Assembly (NCBI GenBank): GCA_963662155.1
Contig: OY759272.1
Location: 42,729,210-42,793,209, forward strand
Length of the DNA: 64,000 bases
Reading direction: 5' to 3'
Source of the DNA: Lamellibrachia columna
Lineage: Eukaryota > Annelida > Polychaeta > Sabellida > Siboglinidae
Position 1 is the stretch's first letter; each line of letters begins with the position of its first letter. A model generated the notes under the pieces. It saw only the letters and a program-made list of their open reading frames with translations. It ran no database searches and had not been told where the DNA came from. Made by a program: the position numbers and the translations under genes. Below, piece by piece: positions 14,361 through 26,640 of the stretch.

Positions 14361-16223
14361 AGAAGAAGAATAATAATATATCATTCTACGTGAACATAAA
14401 ATACTTGAAATGCAAGAAAATAGTGACGAAATCATAAATAAGTACCACAACCAAATATCAACAACACCACAAATACCAGTTCACATTAAACATAATCAAC
14501 ACAAATTAACACTAACTAGCACTAACCAAACACTAAACTAACTTGCGCAAACTAACATTGGCTAACATTAATATTACTTAACACAAATTGCCACAACGTA
14601 ACGCTTAAACAGTTTAGACTATAGTATATGATATATAACATAAAATCTAAACATTACTTCTCACTACGACTTTATTTGAAGCTAAAATTATCAATATTGT
14701 TAGTATCTGGACTATATGAAATTATTGAAATAACTGGCCGTCATTTTTACAAAAAGCCATGATGCAGTAAATTTTAGTTGACAATTTTAAGTATATGTCT
14801 GTTGTCTTACATATATAACAATTCGGAACACATTCGGAAGACATTCTGCCTCATATTTGCTAATTATATACTTTCTTGCATAATTTATAAAACTCTGGTA
14901 TCAGTGGCAGTTTACTTTTTGAGTAAAATTTTTGGGAGATAGTCCTCTTGAAGTAATTTTGTAATTAGGCGGCAATACATGGAATTAGTATGTTTCACTT
15001 GAATGTCAGAATTATTCTAATGTGAAAGGTTATTTTCCATGTTACTGAAACGTTGAGGTGCCCATCTTGTTCTTTTTGGTCTCGTTATTCTATTTTCCTG
15101 TGATAGAAACATGTCTTTGAACAAAATTGCGATTTTATTCGTTTTCAAATTTGTATAAAAAGTTGAAACATGAGAGTTTATAAATATCCTCTCTCATTAG
15201 TAGTTCAAGATTCTTCAATAAAGGTGTGGCATGTGAATGATACTTACTGTTTGATAAAGTTCTAATTGCCTTTTTTGCAACTTATTTATTCGTGGTCCTA
15301 CATTGAAACCCCAAGCTGTTATTCCATAATTTAGGTGACATAGAAATGGTGAATTATATATTATTCTCAAGATGTACATTGGCACATAGTGTTTTAATCT
15401 AGATATAACTCCTTGATAGTTTGTTCGCTATATAATTGATGTGAGGATACCTTAATATTGGATATTAGTTAGTTTTCAGTGCATTTTTTTACTGTGAAAA
15501 ATCATCATTTTTTTTTTTGCATTCAGGGAAAGCTTATTCACTGCTGCCGAGTCTGTTATCTTGGCTAATTCTGTATTTATTCATTTCGATATCGAGTTTG
15601 GTCGTGTGGTTACTTATGAAGTTATCTAGTGTGCTGAGCAAGGTGGTATCATTAGCATACATGATGGGTGTAAATTTGTTACTAGACATTGCTAGATCAT
15701 TAATATAATAGGATTATACTAAGAATAGTAGAGGTTCTAGAATTGACCATTAAGGGACCCCGTAGTTATTGTTTCTGTGCTAATTGTGTGTTGTTAAATT
15801 CAATATATTTATATATGTTATATATGTAGCTTTTAAACCATTCTAATTCTACATGTTTTATGCCATGATGTTCAAGCTTACTAATAAGGAATGCGTGGTC
15901 AGTAGTGTGAAATGCTTTTGACAAGTCTATAAATATATCTGTGGGCAGTCTATTTCCATCAAGATCTAAATAAATTTGATCTATTAATTTAGTTAATGCT
16001 AATTCCGTTTGTATTCAGTTCTAAGTCCGTACTCATTTACATACAAAAGTTTATTTATAGTAAAATACTGAAATATTTGAGTATACATTTTTTCAAACAC
16101 TTTCGATATAGAAAGCAACAGTGATATAGGTCTATAATTGTTGAAATCATGCTTATCGTCCTTCTTGAAAATAGGAATAATATTTGCAATGTTTAGTTTA
16201 TTAGGAAATATACCCGTTGTCAG

Positions 16224-16257
<34 letters not shown>

Positions 16258-16632
16258 ATTATGCAGGTAAGGGGCTTAGCTAAGGCGTCTACAGAAGCTT
16301 TCACTAAGATTTGAGATTTGTCCAGCACTTTTCCTTGGCTTTAAATTATATATTATTGTTCTTGTATGTTCTTCCTAAATCAGTGTAAATGTGAACACTG
16401 TCTCTATTTTCTTTTTGTTTATATAGGATTTGAAGTCAGTCTTCCCTTCAATATATATTTTGTTGGCAAGTTGACATACTGAATTGGGCGTTTGTTTTGT
16501 ATTTTCGATTTGCTCATTACAGCGGCGTCATTTCTCGTTTTGTCTTTTCTACATTTAGTAAATTCTAAATTGCAATAATCTGCTTTAGCTTTTCGTTTCA
16601 AGTTGTATCCTCCTTCGCCTTCATTTTAAGTT

Positions 16633-17032
16633 CAGCTTGTTTTACAGTGTATGCTTGTTTTACAGTGTATGCTTGTTTTACAGTGTATGCTTGTTTTATA
16701 GTGTATGCTTGTTTTACAGTGTATGCTTGTTTTACAGTGTATGCTTGTTTTACAGTGTATGCTTGTTTTACAGTGTATGCTTGTTTTACGGTGTATGCTT
16801 GTTTTACGGTGTATGCTTGTTTTACAGTATATGCTTGTTTTACGGTGTATGCTTGTTTTACAGTGTATGCTTGTTTTACAGTGTATGCTTGTTTTACGGT
16901 GTATGCTTGTTTTACGGTGTATGCTTGTTTTACAGTATATGCTTGTTTTACGGTGTATGCTTGTTTTACAGTGTATGCTTGTTTTACGGTGTATGCTTGT
17001 TTTACAGTGTATGCTTGTTTTACGGTGTATGC
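16633..17032. repeat. 18-bp minisatellite, about 22 copies
   Basis: The unit is TGTTTTACAGTGTATGCT, with A/G variation at one site. It lies inside the decayed LINE between the endonuclease and RT regions. The related sequence CAGTGTATGCTTGGGT occurs singly at about 17,600 in the endonuclease part, a possible seed. Long frames on both strands are periodicity artefacts. Confidence 0.95.
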
Positions 17033-18067
17033 ATGTGTGTCGGGATTAGTCATGCTGAATGCTCTATAATGTATATTTCTCTTTTTAATTTCTGTAAGGA
17101 GACTGTATGTCATCCATTTAGATTTCTTGTGTTTATATTTATTAAATTTAACAACTTTTGATGGAAAGTGCCTGTTTGTTACTTCATCTAGTTTGGTAGC
17201 TTGGGGCCAGTTTATACTGTCAAGTTCACAAAGGAAGCAATTTAGTTTGCTCCCTGTAAATGATTATTAGTGGAAGAAGATCCAATTCAGAAAATGAATC
17301 GTAAAATTCTTGAAAAGTTTCATTGAAGTTTAGCTTAAATATATCCATATTAAAATCTCCCGTCAGCACAATGTTTTAGAAGATCTACTTAAGTGCCGAA
17401 TTACAGGACAGAATATTTGCAAAAATTGGTCAATTGTTATTTTAAGGGGGTCTGTAGATGTTTCAGATCGTGATTCTTTTCCCTGAATCGTCAATGATGT
17501 CCATAGACAACCCTTCCCACGTTGAGTACGTATTGTAATCAACTAAGGAGATGTTGTTTGATATATAGGTCTCTAGCCATACTTTCCGTGAACATTTATC
17601 AGTGTATGCTTGGGTCAACATAGTATAATTTTCTAATTTTAGATGTTCTACATCCGGCTTGTTTCCTATTCTTGCTTTTTGTGTGCATATTACATTTATG
17701 AATACATTTGATTCAGCTAAAGTGTTTACTAGAATGCTTAGTTCATCAAATTTAGAGTTTAATGAATCTGGTTTCAGGTTTTGAACAGTTAACCAGAAAG
17801 CTCTTCCTCAACGTTGTAATATTTAGAATTGGCTCTGACAGAGGTTCAAGCCTACTGTCCACAAGTTCCGCTATCCGAAACAATGTGCTGGTGTAAATAA
17901 GTCTAACTTCATTCAACCAAGTATTAACAATATTATTTTAATAATTGTAAGTGCATGCAACAAAACGTACAAATTGAGACATTGTCTTGTTTCATTTATT
18001 TATTAATTCATTAATTAATACGTGGATTTTGTGAACATATTTTGCATGGTCCCATGAAATTTTACTG

Positions 18068-18262
18068 CCGTCATTACATAATTATGTAATGTAATTACGT
18101 AGTTTCCAGATATTTATCTGAAAATTACGTCATTACATAATAATGTAATGTCATTATTACATAATTATGTAATATAATTAGGTAGTTTCCAGATATATAT
18201 TTGGAAATAACGCTATTACATAATTATGTAGTTTCCAGATATATGTCTGGAAATTACGTAAT
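18068..18262. repeat. Cluster of palindromes upstream of peptide gene A
   Basis: Three hairpins of the form TTCCAGATATNNATCTGGAA, each flanked by ACGTAATTAC/GTAATGTAAT-type inverted sequence, follow one another. They resemble MITE or foldback ends. A related cluster precedes gene B at 27,795-27,925. Confidence 0.7.
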
Positions 18263-18379
18263 TGCATTATTATAGTTGTCGCAGACGTGTCAAACTCGAA
18301 ATAATTGGCTTGTTCCGAATATAATAATCCGAGTGACGTGCTTTGAAACCTAGTCAATAATAGGCCCGCTGCGAACACA

Positions 18380-18517
18380 CTCGCCCACTGACCAATTGGC
18401 CTGACGCACATTATCGGTACTGAAGAGGTGAGTACATAAGAAGGTCGGCTATCTGTATCAACCATTCCTGCGAATTTGCAATCAATCGTCACTGAACGAG
18501 AGAGCCATACTGGGAAC
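18380..18517 (+). promoter_or_regulatory. Candidate promoter and 5' UTR, peptide gene A
   Basis: A CCAAT box (GACCAATTGGCC, itself palindromic) lies at about 18,390 and a weak TATA-like ACATAAGA at about 18,434, some 80 bp before the ATG. Both are preserved in copy B. The start site is inferred, not seen. Confidence 0.35.
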
Positions 18518-19785
18518 ATGAAACAGACGGCCTACTTGGTGGTAGCTCTTTGCCTTCTGTGTATGGCGCCGTTCGTCTCAGGTTGGTACTACTCTACGTT
18601 TTATTATTAACGCCAACAGCAGCATGGTTCGTTATTTTTCTCAGTTTGTCACAATAAGATATTGTACACAAGGTTGACGCAAATAATCGGCATTGTGGTA
18701 TTTCACGTTTGAACTGTGTGACCTTCACCAAGTACAACGTCGCGTCGTTTCGCCTTCCGTTTTCATGATGGCCACATGGAAGTAGAAATGTGAATACAAT
18801 CTTATATTAATCATCCGGGTTAACAACAAGACATTAAATTTTGTTCGTATTGATCATAACCGAAATTCTGGAAAAGATCCGCTTTTTCATAGAGGCATGA
18901 GTAACTTGTAAGTACAACATTGTGTCAGTAGACATGTGGATACAGTCTTATATTAATCATCCGGGTTTACAACAAGACATTTGTTCGTATCGATCACAAC
19001 CGAAATTCTGGAAAAGACCTGCTTTCTCATATAGGCGTAAGTAACTTGTTTCGTAGAGGCTTGGGTGGCAATTACAATGGAGAAATATTGCCATATCTGA
19101 CAGGTCAGGATTTGATACTCGCTCGCTACTGTTTCACACAATCAATATAACTTTTGCCAATACACTGAACTCCGTGAATTGTTTAAGTTAAATTGTTTTT
19201 CCTGACACATTTATGTAAATCAGGATTCGCTGGTGGATTTCACCGTGTTTCCTCTTAGTGTAAATAACTCGTGAGAAGCCTTTCACTTATCTCATTTGCA
19301 GAGTTGTGTGGACAAAGACAATGTCTGCTGAAAGTGTCTTAAAACATAGTGTGAATATGAAAATAAAGCATTTTTGTAACCCCAAATTACAGCTTTATAA
19401 ATGCACTGAGATCGCAAAATGAAACTACGATTGTTATATTAGCATTGCTATCGCTAATAGACTTCTACATTTGAACTCCGATGCGATCAACCAGGTGATG
19501 CGTGTTGCTTAAAGCAAGGGGTGAAGTGAGGCGCTTTGAGCAATCCCAAGGACTGGATTCCGTGCTGTATAAAAACGTACATTTACCCTTTATCTTTTTT
19601 GTTTAGGGCGCCACATGCAATCACTCGAACGGCGTCAGCGGAACGTACTAGACCTCGGACCGTCCGAACGCGAGATGTTCCTGGACAGCTTCTGTCTGCA
19701 CTGCAGCATGCGACCGTACATGTGCGGGAAGTTGATTTCCCTCTGTCTCGTCACTGCACCCCCCTTGGCTCCGAGTGTGCAGTGA
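18518..19785 (+). CDS. Secreted four-cysteine peptide precursor, copy A
   Basis: Coding exons are 18,518-18,581 and 19,607-19,785 (phase 1, CAG|GTTGGT donor, TTGTTTAG acceptor), giving 80 aa. Residues 1-21 (MKQTAYLVVALCLLCMAPFV, S) form a signal peptide. The mature part begins GRHMQSLERRQR and has four cysteines in C-x2-C-x6-C-x6-C: CLHC, RPYMCGKL, SLC. It ends APSVQ. A perfect donor (GTAAGT) follows at 19,801, 15 bp after the stop, so a third exon is probably 3' UTR (22,513 to about 22,680, AATAAA at 22,655). The dibasic RR upstream of the cysteine core could be a processing site. Similar organisation in the 5,304 paralog shows the frame is under selection. No known family recognised; secreted signalling or defence peptide is an inference. 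Confidence 0.75.
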
Positions 19786-20622
19786 CGTTGGACTCCTCGC
19801 GTAAGTTGCTTCGGTTTTGAGCTAGATGGGCTGTCGTATAATTAAATTGACCACATTCTCTTCTCTAAATTAACAATGTTATACATCATGTTTCAAAGTG
19901 AAACAAAAGTCGTGGCTTTCGGTCTATGCGCCTATAAGAGTTGCTAAACATAACCATTTGCAACTACAATTAAGAATATCACGCCAGTGATTTATTAGGA
20001 AACCCTTGTGGAAAACACATCTTAATTTCATGGGCCGCGCCATACTGTGACATAGCATTACGTCACGAGTGCGGTATTCTTGCAATGTTCGCTCGCCAAA
20101 TTAAAATATATTCGTATACACCTATTCCTATTGTTGCCAATAGGATATGGTCATGCTATTTGCGTCCAAACTCAACTTATGTAACATATGTTGGCCTTTG
20201 TTTACTAAACAAGTCTTATTTCTGGCAAAATAACACGTTTGTTTGAGATTTTGCATTGGCTTTGTAAATGCCGGCCTACCCTAATACGTCACTTCAATCT
20301 CAGTCACCCAGAATTAATAGAAGTGCGCATGCGCTTATTGGTCACGCTGGTTAACATGTCAGCTCTCGGAGATGACCGGATTCTCAAACTTTTAGAACAC
20401 TTTCTGGCGTGATATTCTTGATTTTAATTGCACGTGGTTAGTTTTTATTATCTCTTTTAGGTACAAACTATGACATTTGTTTCGCTTTAATATTTATTGC
20501 TGTAGTATATTCACCGTCAGCAATTGAATATACTGAATCAATCAATAATCGATTACAGACCAATAAATCGGCCGATGAAAACAATGGCGTATTTAAAATC
20601 TCGCAAACGGCGGTCAAACTTA

Positions 20623-21815
20623 GTCACCAACTAGTTTACCGTGCTACCAACTAGTTCACCGTGCTATCAACTATTTCACCGTGCTACCAACTAGTTCACC
20701 GTGCTACCAACTAGTTTACCGTGCTACCAACTAGTTCACCGTGCTACCAACTAGTTCACCGTGCTACCAACTAGTTCACCGTGCTACCAACTAGTTCACC
20801 GTGCTACCAACTAGTTCACTGTGCTACCAACTAGTTTACCGTGCTACCAACTAGTTTACCGTGCTACCAACTAGTTCACCGTGCTATCAACTATTTCACC
20901 GTGCTACCAACTAGTTCACCGTGCTACCAACTAGTTTACCGTGCTACCAACTAGTTCACCGTGCTACCAACTAGTTTACCGTGCTACCAACTAGTTCACC
21001 GTGCTTCCAACTAGTTTACCGTGATACCAACTAGTTCACCGTGCTACCAACTAGTTTACCGTGATACCAGCTAGTTTACCGTGCTACCAACTAGTTCACC
21101 GTGCTACCAACTAGTTCACCGTGCTCCCAACTAGTTTACCGTGATACCAACTAGTTCACCGTGCTACCAACTAGTTTACCGTGATACCAGCTAGTTTACC
21201 GTGCTACCAACTAGTTCACCGTGCTACCAACTAGTTCACCGTGCTCCCAACTAGTTAACCGTGCTACCAAGTAGTTTTCCGTGCTACCAACTAGTTTACC
21301 GTGCTACCAACTAGTTCACCGTGCTACCAACTAGTTCACCGTGCTACCAACTAGTTTACCGTGCTACCAACTAGTTCACCGTGCTACCAACTAGTTTACC
21401 GTGCTACCAACTAGTTCACCGTGCTACCAACTAGTTTACCGTGCTACCAACTAGTTCACCGTGCTACCAACTAGTTTACCGTGCTACCAAGTAGTTTACC
21501 GTGCTACCAACTAGTTCACCGTGCTACCAACTAGTTCACCGTGCTACCAACTAGTTTTCCGTGCTACCAACTAGTTTACCGTGCTACCAACTAGTTTACC
21601 GTGCTACCAACTAGTTCACCGTGCTACCAACTAGTTTACCGTGCTACCAACTAGTTCACCGTGCTACCAACTAGTTTACCGTGCTACCAACTAGTTCACC
21701 GTGCTACCAACTAGTTTACCGTGCTACCAACTAGTTTACCGTGCTACCAACTAGTTTACCGTGCTACCAACTAGTTCACCGTGCTACCAACTAGTTTACC
21801 GTGCTACCATGTAGT
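20623..21815. repeat. 20-bp minisatellite, about 60 copies, gene A intron 2
   Basis: The unit is CTACCAACTAGTTCACCGTG, alternating with a TTTACC variant, with rarer changes (GTTTTCC, CTCCCAA, GATACCAG). It lies in the 3' UTR intron. The order of variants is the same in copy B (30,289-31,481). Confidence 0.97.
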
Positions 21816-22435
21816 GGTGTAACAGGTTATAAAAGAAAAACAATAAAAAAATCATGTAGTTACACGATATCAATTCAAAACGTTCAAACCCAAACAAAAA
21901 ACAACGGTGTGCGTATATGATGGGATTTTACTGATGTTATGACAAGGCCGATGACAGGCCCTCCGTGCTACGTCTCTTCCTGATGACGGTGGTATTGCCT
22001 GCGTATTTGTTTTGTTCCCGTGGGGGACTACGTTGATGCAAACACGCACGTTTAATTAAAATTGATGCACCGTGTGACCGCGGCCGGAAGCCGTTCCCGG
22101 CCCACCACAGCGGTGAACCAGTTAATGCAGAGATCGCTCGCGGCTTTACCTGCGCGGTGGGGTTTCGTCGTCACGACTCTCAAGCACAGGGAACAATAGA
22201 CATATTTTGATTAGCAATTACGATTCTAAACATCAGATGCCCCCAGAAGAAGACTAAAGGTTATACATGATACGTCATCTTCTTTGTCTAAAGCGCATAA
22301 TTATTATGTCGTAAACCATAGCCGCAAACGCTTAATAATGTCTTATTGTAATATTAGTGAGTCTGCTGAATATGAAGATGGAAACGATATGATGACAGGA
22401 CTGTTTAGATTGGCTTGTCGATATTGAACTTTGGC

Positions 22436-22440
<5 letters not shown>

Positions 22441-22487
<47 letters not shown>
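22441..22487. repeat. (TA)n microsatellite
   Basis: It lies just before the acceptor of exon 3 of peptide gene A, between GTGTGTG and CATTTCTTTATTTATTTTATTGTAG-type pyrimidine-rich sequence. The same tract is at 32,107-32,153. Confidence 0.9.
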
Positions 22488-22490
<3 letters not shown>

Positions 22491-22512
22491 TTCTTTATTT
22501 ATTTTATTGTAG

Positions 22513-22680
22513 ACAGATGGCAGAATCAATCGGAGACAACGACCATATCTACGCCCAACGACATTTGCGATACCCCGCACCTGACGTCCAGCAACCGTGA
22601 AAGACCGTGGTCTGGCCGCGCTTCAGGGCCGTGCGCTCTGTGGGTGTAATGGACAATAAACCCAACTCTGATGTTATATT
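22513..22680 (+). other. Likely 3' UTR exon of peptide gene A
   Basis: An acceptor (TTTATTGTAG) precedes 22,513, and AATAAA at 22,655-22,660 is followed by AT-rich then T/G-rich sequence. An open frame through it is not connected in phase with the peptide, whose stop lies upstream of the last donor. The junction would be only about 15 bp after the stop, so nonsense-mediated decay is not expected. Confidence 0.5.
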
Positions 22681-22714
22681 CTGTTGTGTCGATTGAAGTA
22701 GCATAAACTTCATG

Positions 22715-23000
22715 TATATTTATTCAAAGAGGAGATGAAATTGAAGTGTTTAAGATATTAAATGGGTATGAAAACATTGATACAAATATTTTTCTCACTC
22801 AAGAAAGATAATAGAACAAGAGGACATAAGGTAATATTAGTAAATGATTAGTGTAGATTGGATATCAGGAAGCACTCATTCTCACAGAGGACAATCAATG
22901 AATGGAACACATTATCTACAGATTGTGTAACTACTGCTAGCAGCGTGAATATGTTTAAAAACAACTTTGACACATATCTCAGGAGGGCGGATTACACATA
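22715..23000 (+). pseudogene. LINE C-terminal remnant
   Basis: Readings EVFKILNGYENIDTNIF, RTINEWNTLSTDCVT, then NMFKNNFDTYLRRADYT with a stop match the end of CR1/L2-type ORF2 proteins. Frameshifts separate the blocks. It is duplicated at about 32,381-32,666. Confidence 0.75.
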
Positions 23001-23526
23001 GATTACAAATGTTGGACTGCTTTGGATGGCAATCTTGTTAAATCTTGTTTTGTTAGATCGTATTGGAAAATTACCGTCAAAGTTATTGCTACATCAGCTG
23101 CATCGTCAATGAGACCAGATCAACATGTAGGTGGCGCTGGTGTGCACCATGTGGTGCAGATCAGTTGACGCTATATTAGAAAATGTTCACCTCACTAAAC
23201 TACATTTATTCGCCTAATGACACAATTGTACTACAAAGTGCACAATAATGCCTAAATTTGGTTCATTTGGTTCTTATTTGCCGGACTGGTGAGTTCATTT
23301 CCTCGGAAATATCACGACCAAGAGAAATCTAAATAAGTGAGTCGGTTAATATAATATTATTTCAAAGCTATATTAAGCGATGTATCGAGTTATTGTACCG
23401 ATGTATCTGACAGTAGCAACGATTAAAAAATAGCACAAAGATTTCTTTGTATTATAGCAATTCGGCTCAGCAGGCCCCTTCCAATGTTTTTGCCGTTAGC
23501 CTGGACTGCAGAATCAATCGTTTCTA

Positions 23527-23800
23527 TCAGACAAGAGACCATCCAGTGTAGTAGTTAGCACATCCGCATTGATTGCGAGACTTCTGGGTTAAAGACCTGG
23601 ACGCCTAGTAGGGTACAAATCTGGCTCTCAACACGTGGGGACTGTGCATCCTTCGTGACCCGGTTGATCACGTTAATGTCAGTCCCGTCTCGTTAACTGG
23701 GGACGTAAAAGAACCACTGAGGACGACTTGCACCCTGGCAGTGACAACGCTCAGTGCTTGGCAATAACATGAAAAAGGTTGTTGAACGAGGCCTCATTAG
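23527..23800 (+). mobile_element. Possible tRNA-type SINE
   Basis: GTGTAGTAGTTAGCACATCC resembles a degenerate box A and GGGTTAAAGACC a degenerate box B about 35 bp later. A body with CTGGCAGTGACAACGCTCAG follows. It is duplicated at about 33,189-33,460. Confidence 0.4.
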
Positions 23801-24547
23801 ACTATCAGATTCTGATAACCACAACGTATTCACAGACTAGTCAGTTAATATAATGCTGCTGTTTGCTGGAAACAGCTATGAATCAGCGCAGTCCGTCCTT
23901 TCGGCTGTACAGCACGGTTGGCAGGCGACGGTAGAAGTCCTCGTCGAGCGACGGGGCCGCCATGGTTCGGTTGCGGTGTCGCTCCTCTAGACAGTCGAGC
24001 GCGAGGTACTGGTAAGTCAGGTGAAACTTGTTGGCGAACAGCTCCGGGCGGCCGCCCAGCCACGGAACATCGCGAATACACAGATGCCGCGGACCTCTCG
24101 CCCGGCACACACGCGGCTCGGGTAGTTCATGCCAGTTATAGTTTTTTTCATTACTTAGTATGTGTGCTGGACTGCGTACGTGCGTGCGTGCCTGCGTTCT
24201 CCTATATATGCCAGTCCGCACGTACCTCTCCATGGAGCCTATGGCTATGTCACTGGAGCCGTTGAAGATTTTTGCGATGCGCACGAACTCGAGATTAGAG
24301 CGGAGCGGGAACTCCTGGCCCGTTAAATTGATGTAATATTTCCACTTTCCTCGGTGGTACTTGACTAAGTCTCGCATGCAGTTGATGGCCGGCAGGAGGA
24401 CGCTGAGAACATCATCAACCACCCTTAACTACAGCATGGGAACAACAGTCATCACTGCGTGTTTGTTGCCGCATTTTATGTCGCTGTTATTGCTAGTTAA
24501 TTTATTACACAATGTCGAGTAATAATAAGAATCAACTTCTATGGCGC

Positions 24548-24814
24548 CTATATCCTAAGAAACCTGAGCTCAGAGGCGCAACAAAACAGAATCATTAAGC
24601 GTAGTCGTGAACATGGACACACAAAAGTCATAACCAGAACGAGGGACAACCGAAGATTTATGGTGGAAATGCAATTTGGAATAAATATGTCTTGAGTTTT
24701 TTTTCGGAAAATAGCTATAGTTTTAGATGTTTTCAAAGTCATGGGGAGTTTATTCCAGACCCTAGGCGCAGCGACAGAGAAAGCACGTTTACCCAAGTTT
24801 TGTTTTAGGCACAA
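24548..24814 (-). pseudogene. LINE ORF2 C-terminal tail, copy A
   Basis: NLGKRAFSVAAPRVWNKLP followed by TLKTSKTIAIFRKK. It sits in an intron of the GCNT pseudogene and equals 35,975-36,187 of copy B, so it predates the duplication. Confidence 0.8.
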
Positions 24815-25084
24815 TAAGTTGTGAAATTGATGATCTGAGCTGCCTGTGGACTCTTTTATATAGCCAAAAGATGCAGTTTCTTACACATACACGTGTTTCG
24901 CCTACCTTACGTCACCCCACTTGATCTTGTCGAGATGAGACGCGATGAAGACGTTGTCGAAGCAGGCCACCAGACGGCGCATGACGCGGTGAATGAGAAG
25001 CGACGTCTTCGTGTCGATGTGAAAGCAGTAGATGTTCTGTGGCTGGTAGATGGCGCTGGTCATAGTCGTCATAGTCGTCGTTAA

Positions 25085-25561
<477 letters not shown>

Positions 25562-25884
25562 ATTATTCGTCATCTTCATCATAACGTCCGTCCTTACTCT
25601 TACTGTCATCGTCGCTTTCATCATCAACGTCTGTGTCGCAATCATCATAAAACGTATATTATGTGATCCAGTCGCCAGTATTTCTATTACCCTTCATTCG
25701 CTTTGGCGGCTTAACGTAATTAAGTAAGTAAAGTAAACACGGCCTAGTCAGCCAGTTCGTTTACCTGAAAGCCAGCGGGAAGTTCTCTTCCTCAGCCGTC
25801 AAAGGGATGTCGACTTAGCGGCGGTGTCGTCGGGAGTTGTCGCAGTCCCGCAGCCACTCGTTGTACGTCTCCTCATAGACCTTA

Positions 25885-26040
25885 CATCGCGTTCGACTCG
25901 ATCAGTCGCCCTTGTCTCTGGTGACTTCTCTCGAAATGTGCCTGCCCTGACAAGTTCATATTGATGTTGCTTGCGTTTCATGAGGGCAAGCAAGCACTGG
26001 TAATGATTGACGGTGAGGAGACGGATGCATTTCCTGTTGA
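25885..26040 (+). pseudogene. LINE RT fragment joined to GCNT pseudogene
   Basis: A reading FDSISRPCLW then PDKFILMLLAFHEG and VMIDGE-x-TDAFPVE matches the same LINE family as 3,389-4,243 and 38,225-38,480. It begins directly at the broken edge of the exon 3 equivalent. The junction lies in GCGTTCGACTCG, shared with copy B's LINE. Confidence 0.75.
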
Positions 26041-26084
26041 GTTAAACAAGACTGCTTCGTAGTGCCGACACTGTTTACTCTTTT

Positions 26085-26640
26085 TTTTTAGGTATACTAC
26101 TATTTGGTATACATACTTGGTACACTTGGTAGTGTACTCTTTCAGCCGATGTCTAGATACCTCAAATTCTTCTTGAATGTGTTCAGAGTAGAAGCTGACA
26201 AGACTTCTTCAGAAAGTTTGTTCCAACAATAGATTAATTTGTGGCCCCCCAGATTGCTGCTTCATTGATAGAAAACATGCTCTGGGTTATTACTGCTTAC
26301 GCCACTGAGATATGTATCTGCCTAACAAAGGTCCACCTCAAGTCATCTTTGTTCCAAAGGAACTGATTCGACAGGTGTTCTACTGAGTTTCAGTGCTCTC
26401 TTCTGAACTTTATCTAATTTATTTATATCTTTTTGATAGAAAGGGATCCAATTTGGTGTCCATTTAAGAGCGGCGCGTGGAAAGCTATTCCTGTCTATGC
26501 GGAGAACAAGGCCGAGTAATCTCCATCTTCTGTGCTTCACCTCATCGACGATGTCGTTGATGTTGTTGCGTTCTGCGATGTCTTTGTTTCTTACTCGCTG
26601 CGCCCGACCTATTCTCGGGATTTTCTGAGGCACCGTCCTT
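26085..26640 (-). pseudogene. Two overlapping LINE tail fragments
   Basis: From the right on the minus strand: VRNKDIAERNNIND, EVKHRRWRLLGLVLRIDRNS and FPRAALKWTP, an RTE-like C-terminal block, runs into IPFYQKDINKLDKVQKRALK, the end-of-RT block of another LINE type, then WNKLSEEVLSASTLNTFKKN. The switch inside one open frame shows a nested or chimeric insertion. Confidence 0.7.

Larger units (their letters stand above)
14200..17900 (-). mobile_element. Decayed jockey/CR1-type LINE
   Basis: Reading the minus strand from the right, an AP-endonuclease-like region lies at about 17,770-17,250 (FDELSILVNTL, ICTQKARIGN, YISNNISLVDY, and a degraded GDFN-like segment ending NMDIFKLNF). RT blocks follow at 16,330-15,999 (GIFPNKLNIANIIPIFKK, NYRPISLLLSISKVFEKM) and at about 15,760-15,530 (GVP-stop-WSILEPLLF, YINDLA, MYANDTTLLS, which is the YADD box as YAND). 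Stops and frameshifts occur throughout. The endonuclease-plus-RT order places it in the jockey/CR1/L2 group. The left (3') limit is estimated. A minisatellite sits between the two domains. Confidence 0.8.

Noticed and set aside
16598..17161. Long frames encoding AYTVKQ or YSVCLF repeats
   Set aside because: An 18-bp minisatellite inside a decayed LINE; no start or splice context for a repeat protein.
20623..21815. CRISPR-like regular array
   Set aside because: Units are contiguous 20-mers with no unique spacers, in an animal genome; it is a minisatellite.
22415..22649. Frame through the third exon of the peptide gene as coding
   Set aside because: The peptide's stop at 19,783-19,785 precedes the donor, and the frame's upstream half is a TA tract.
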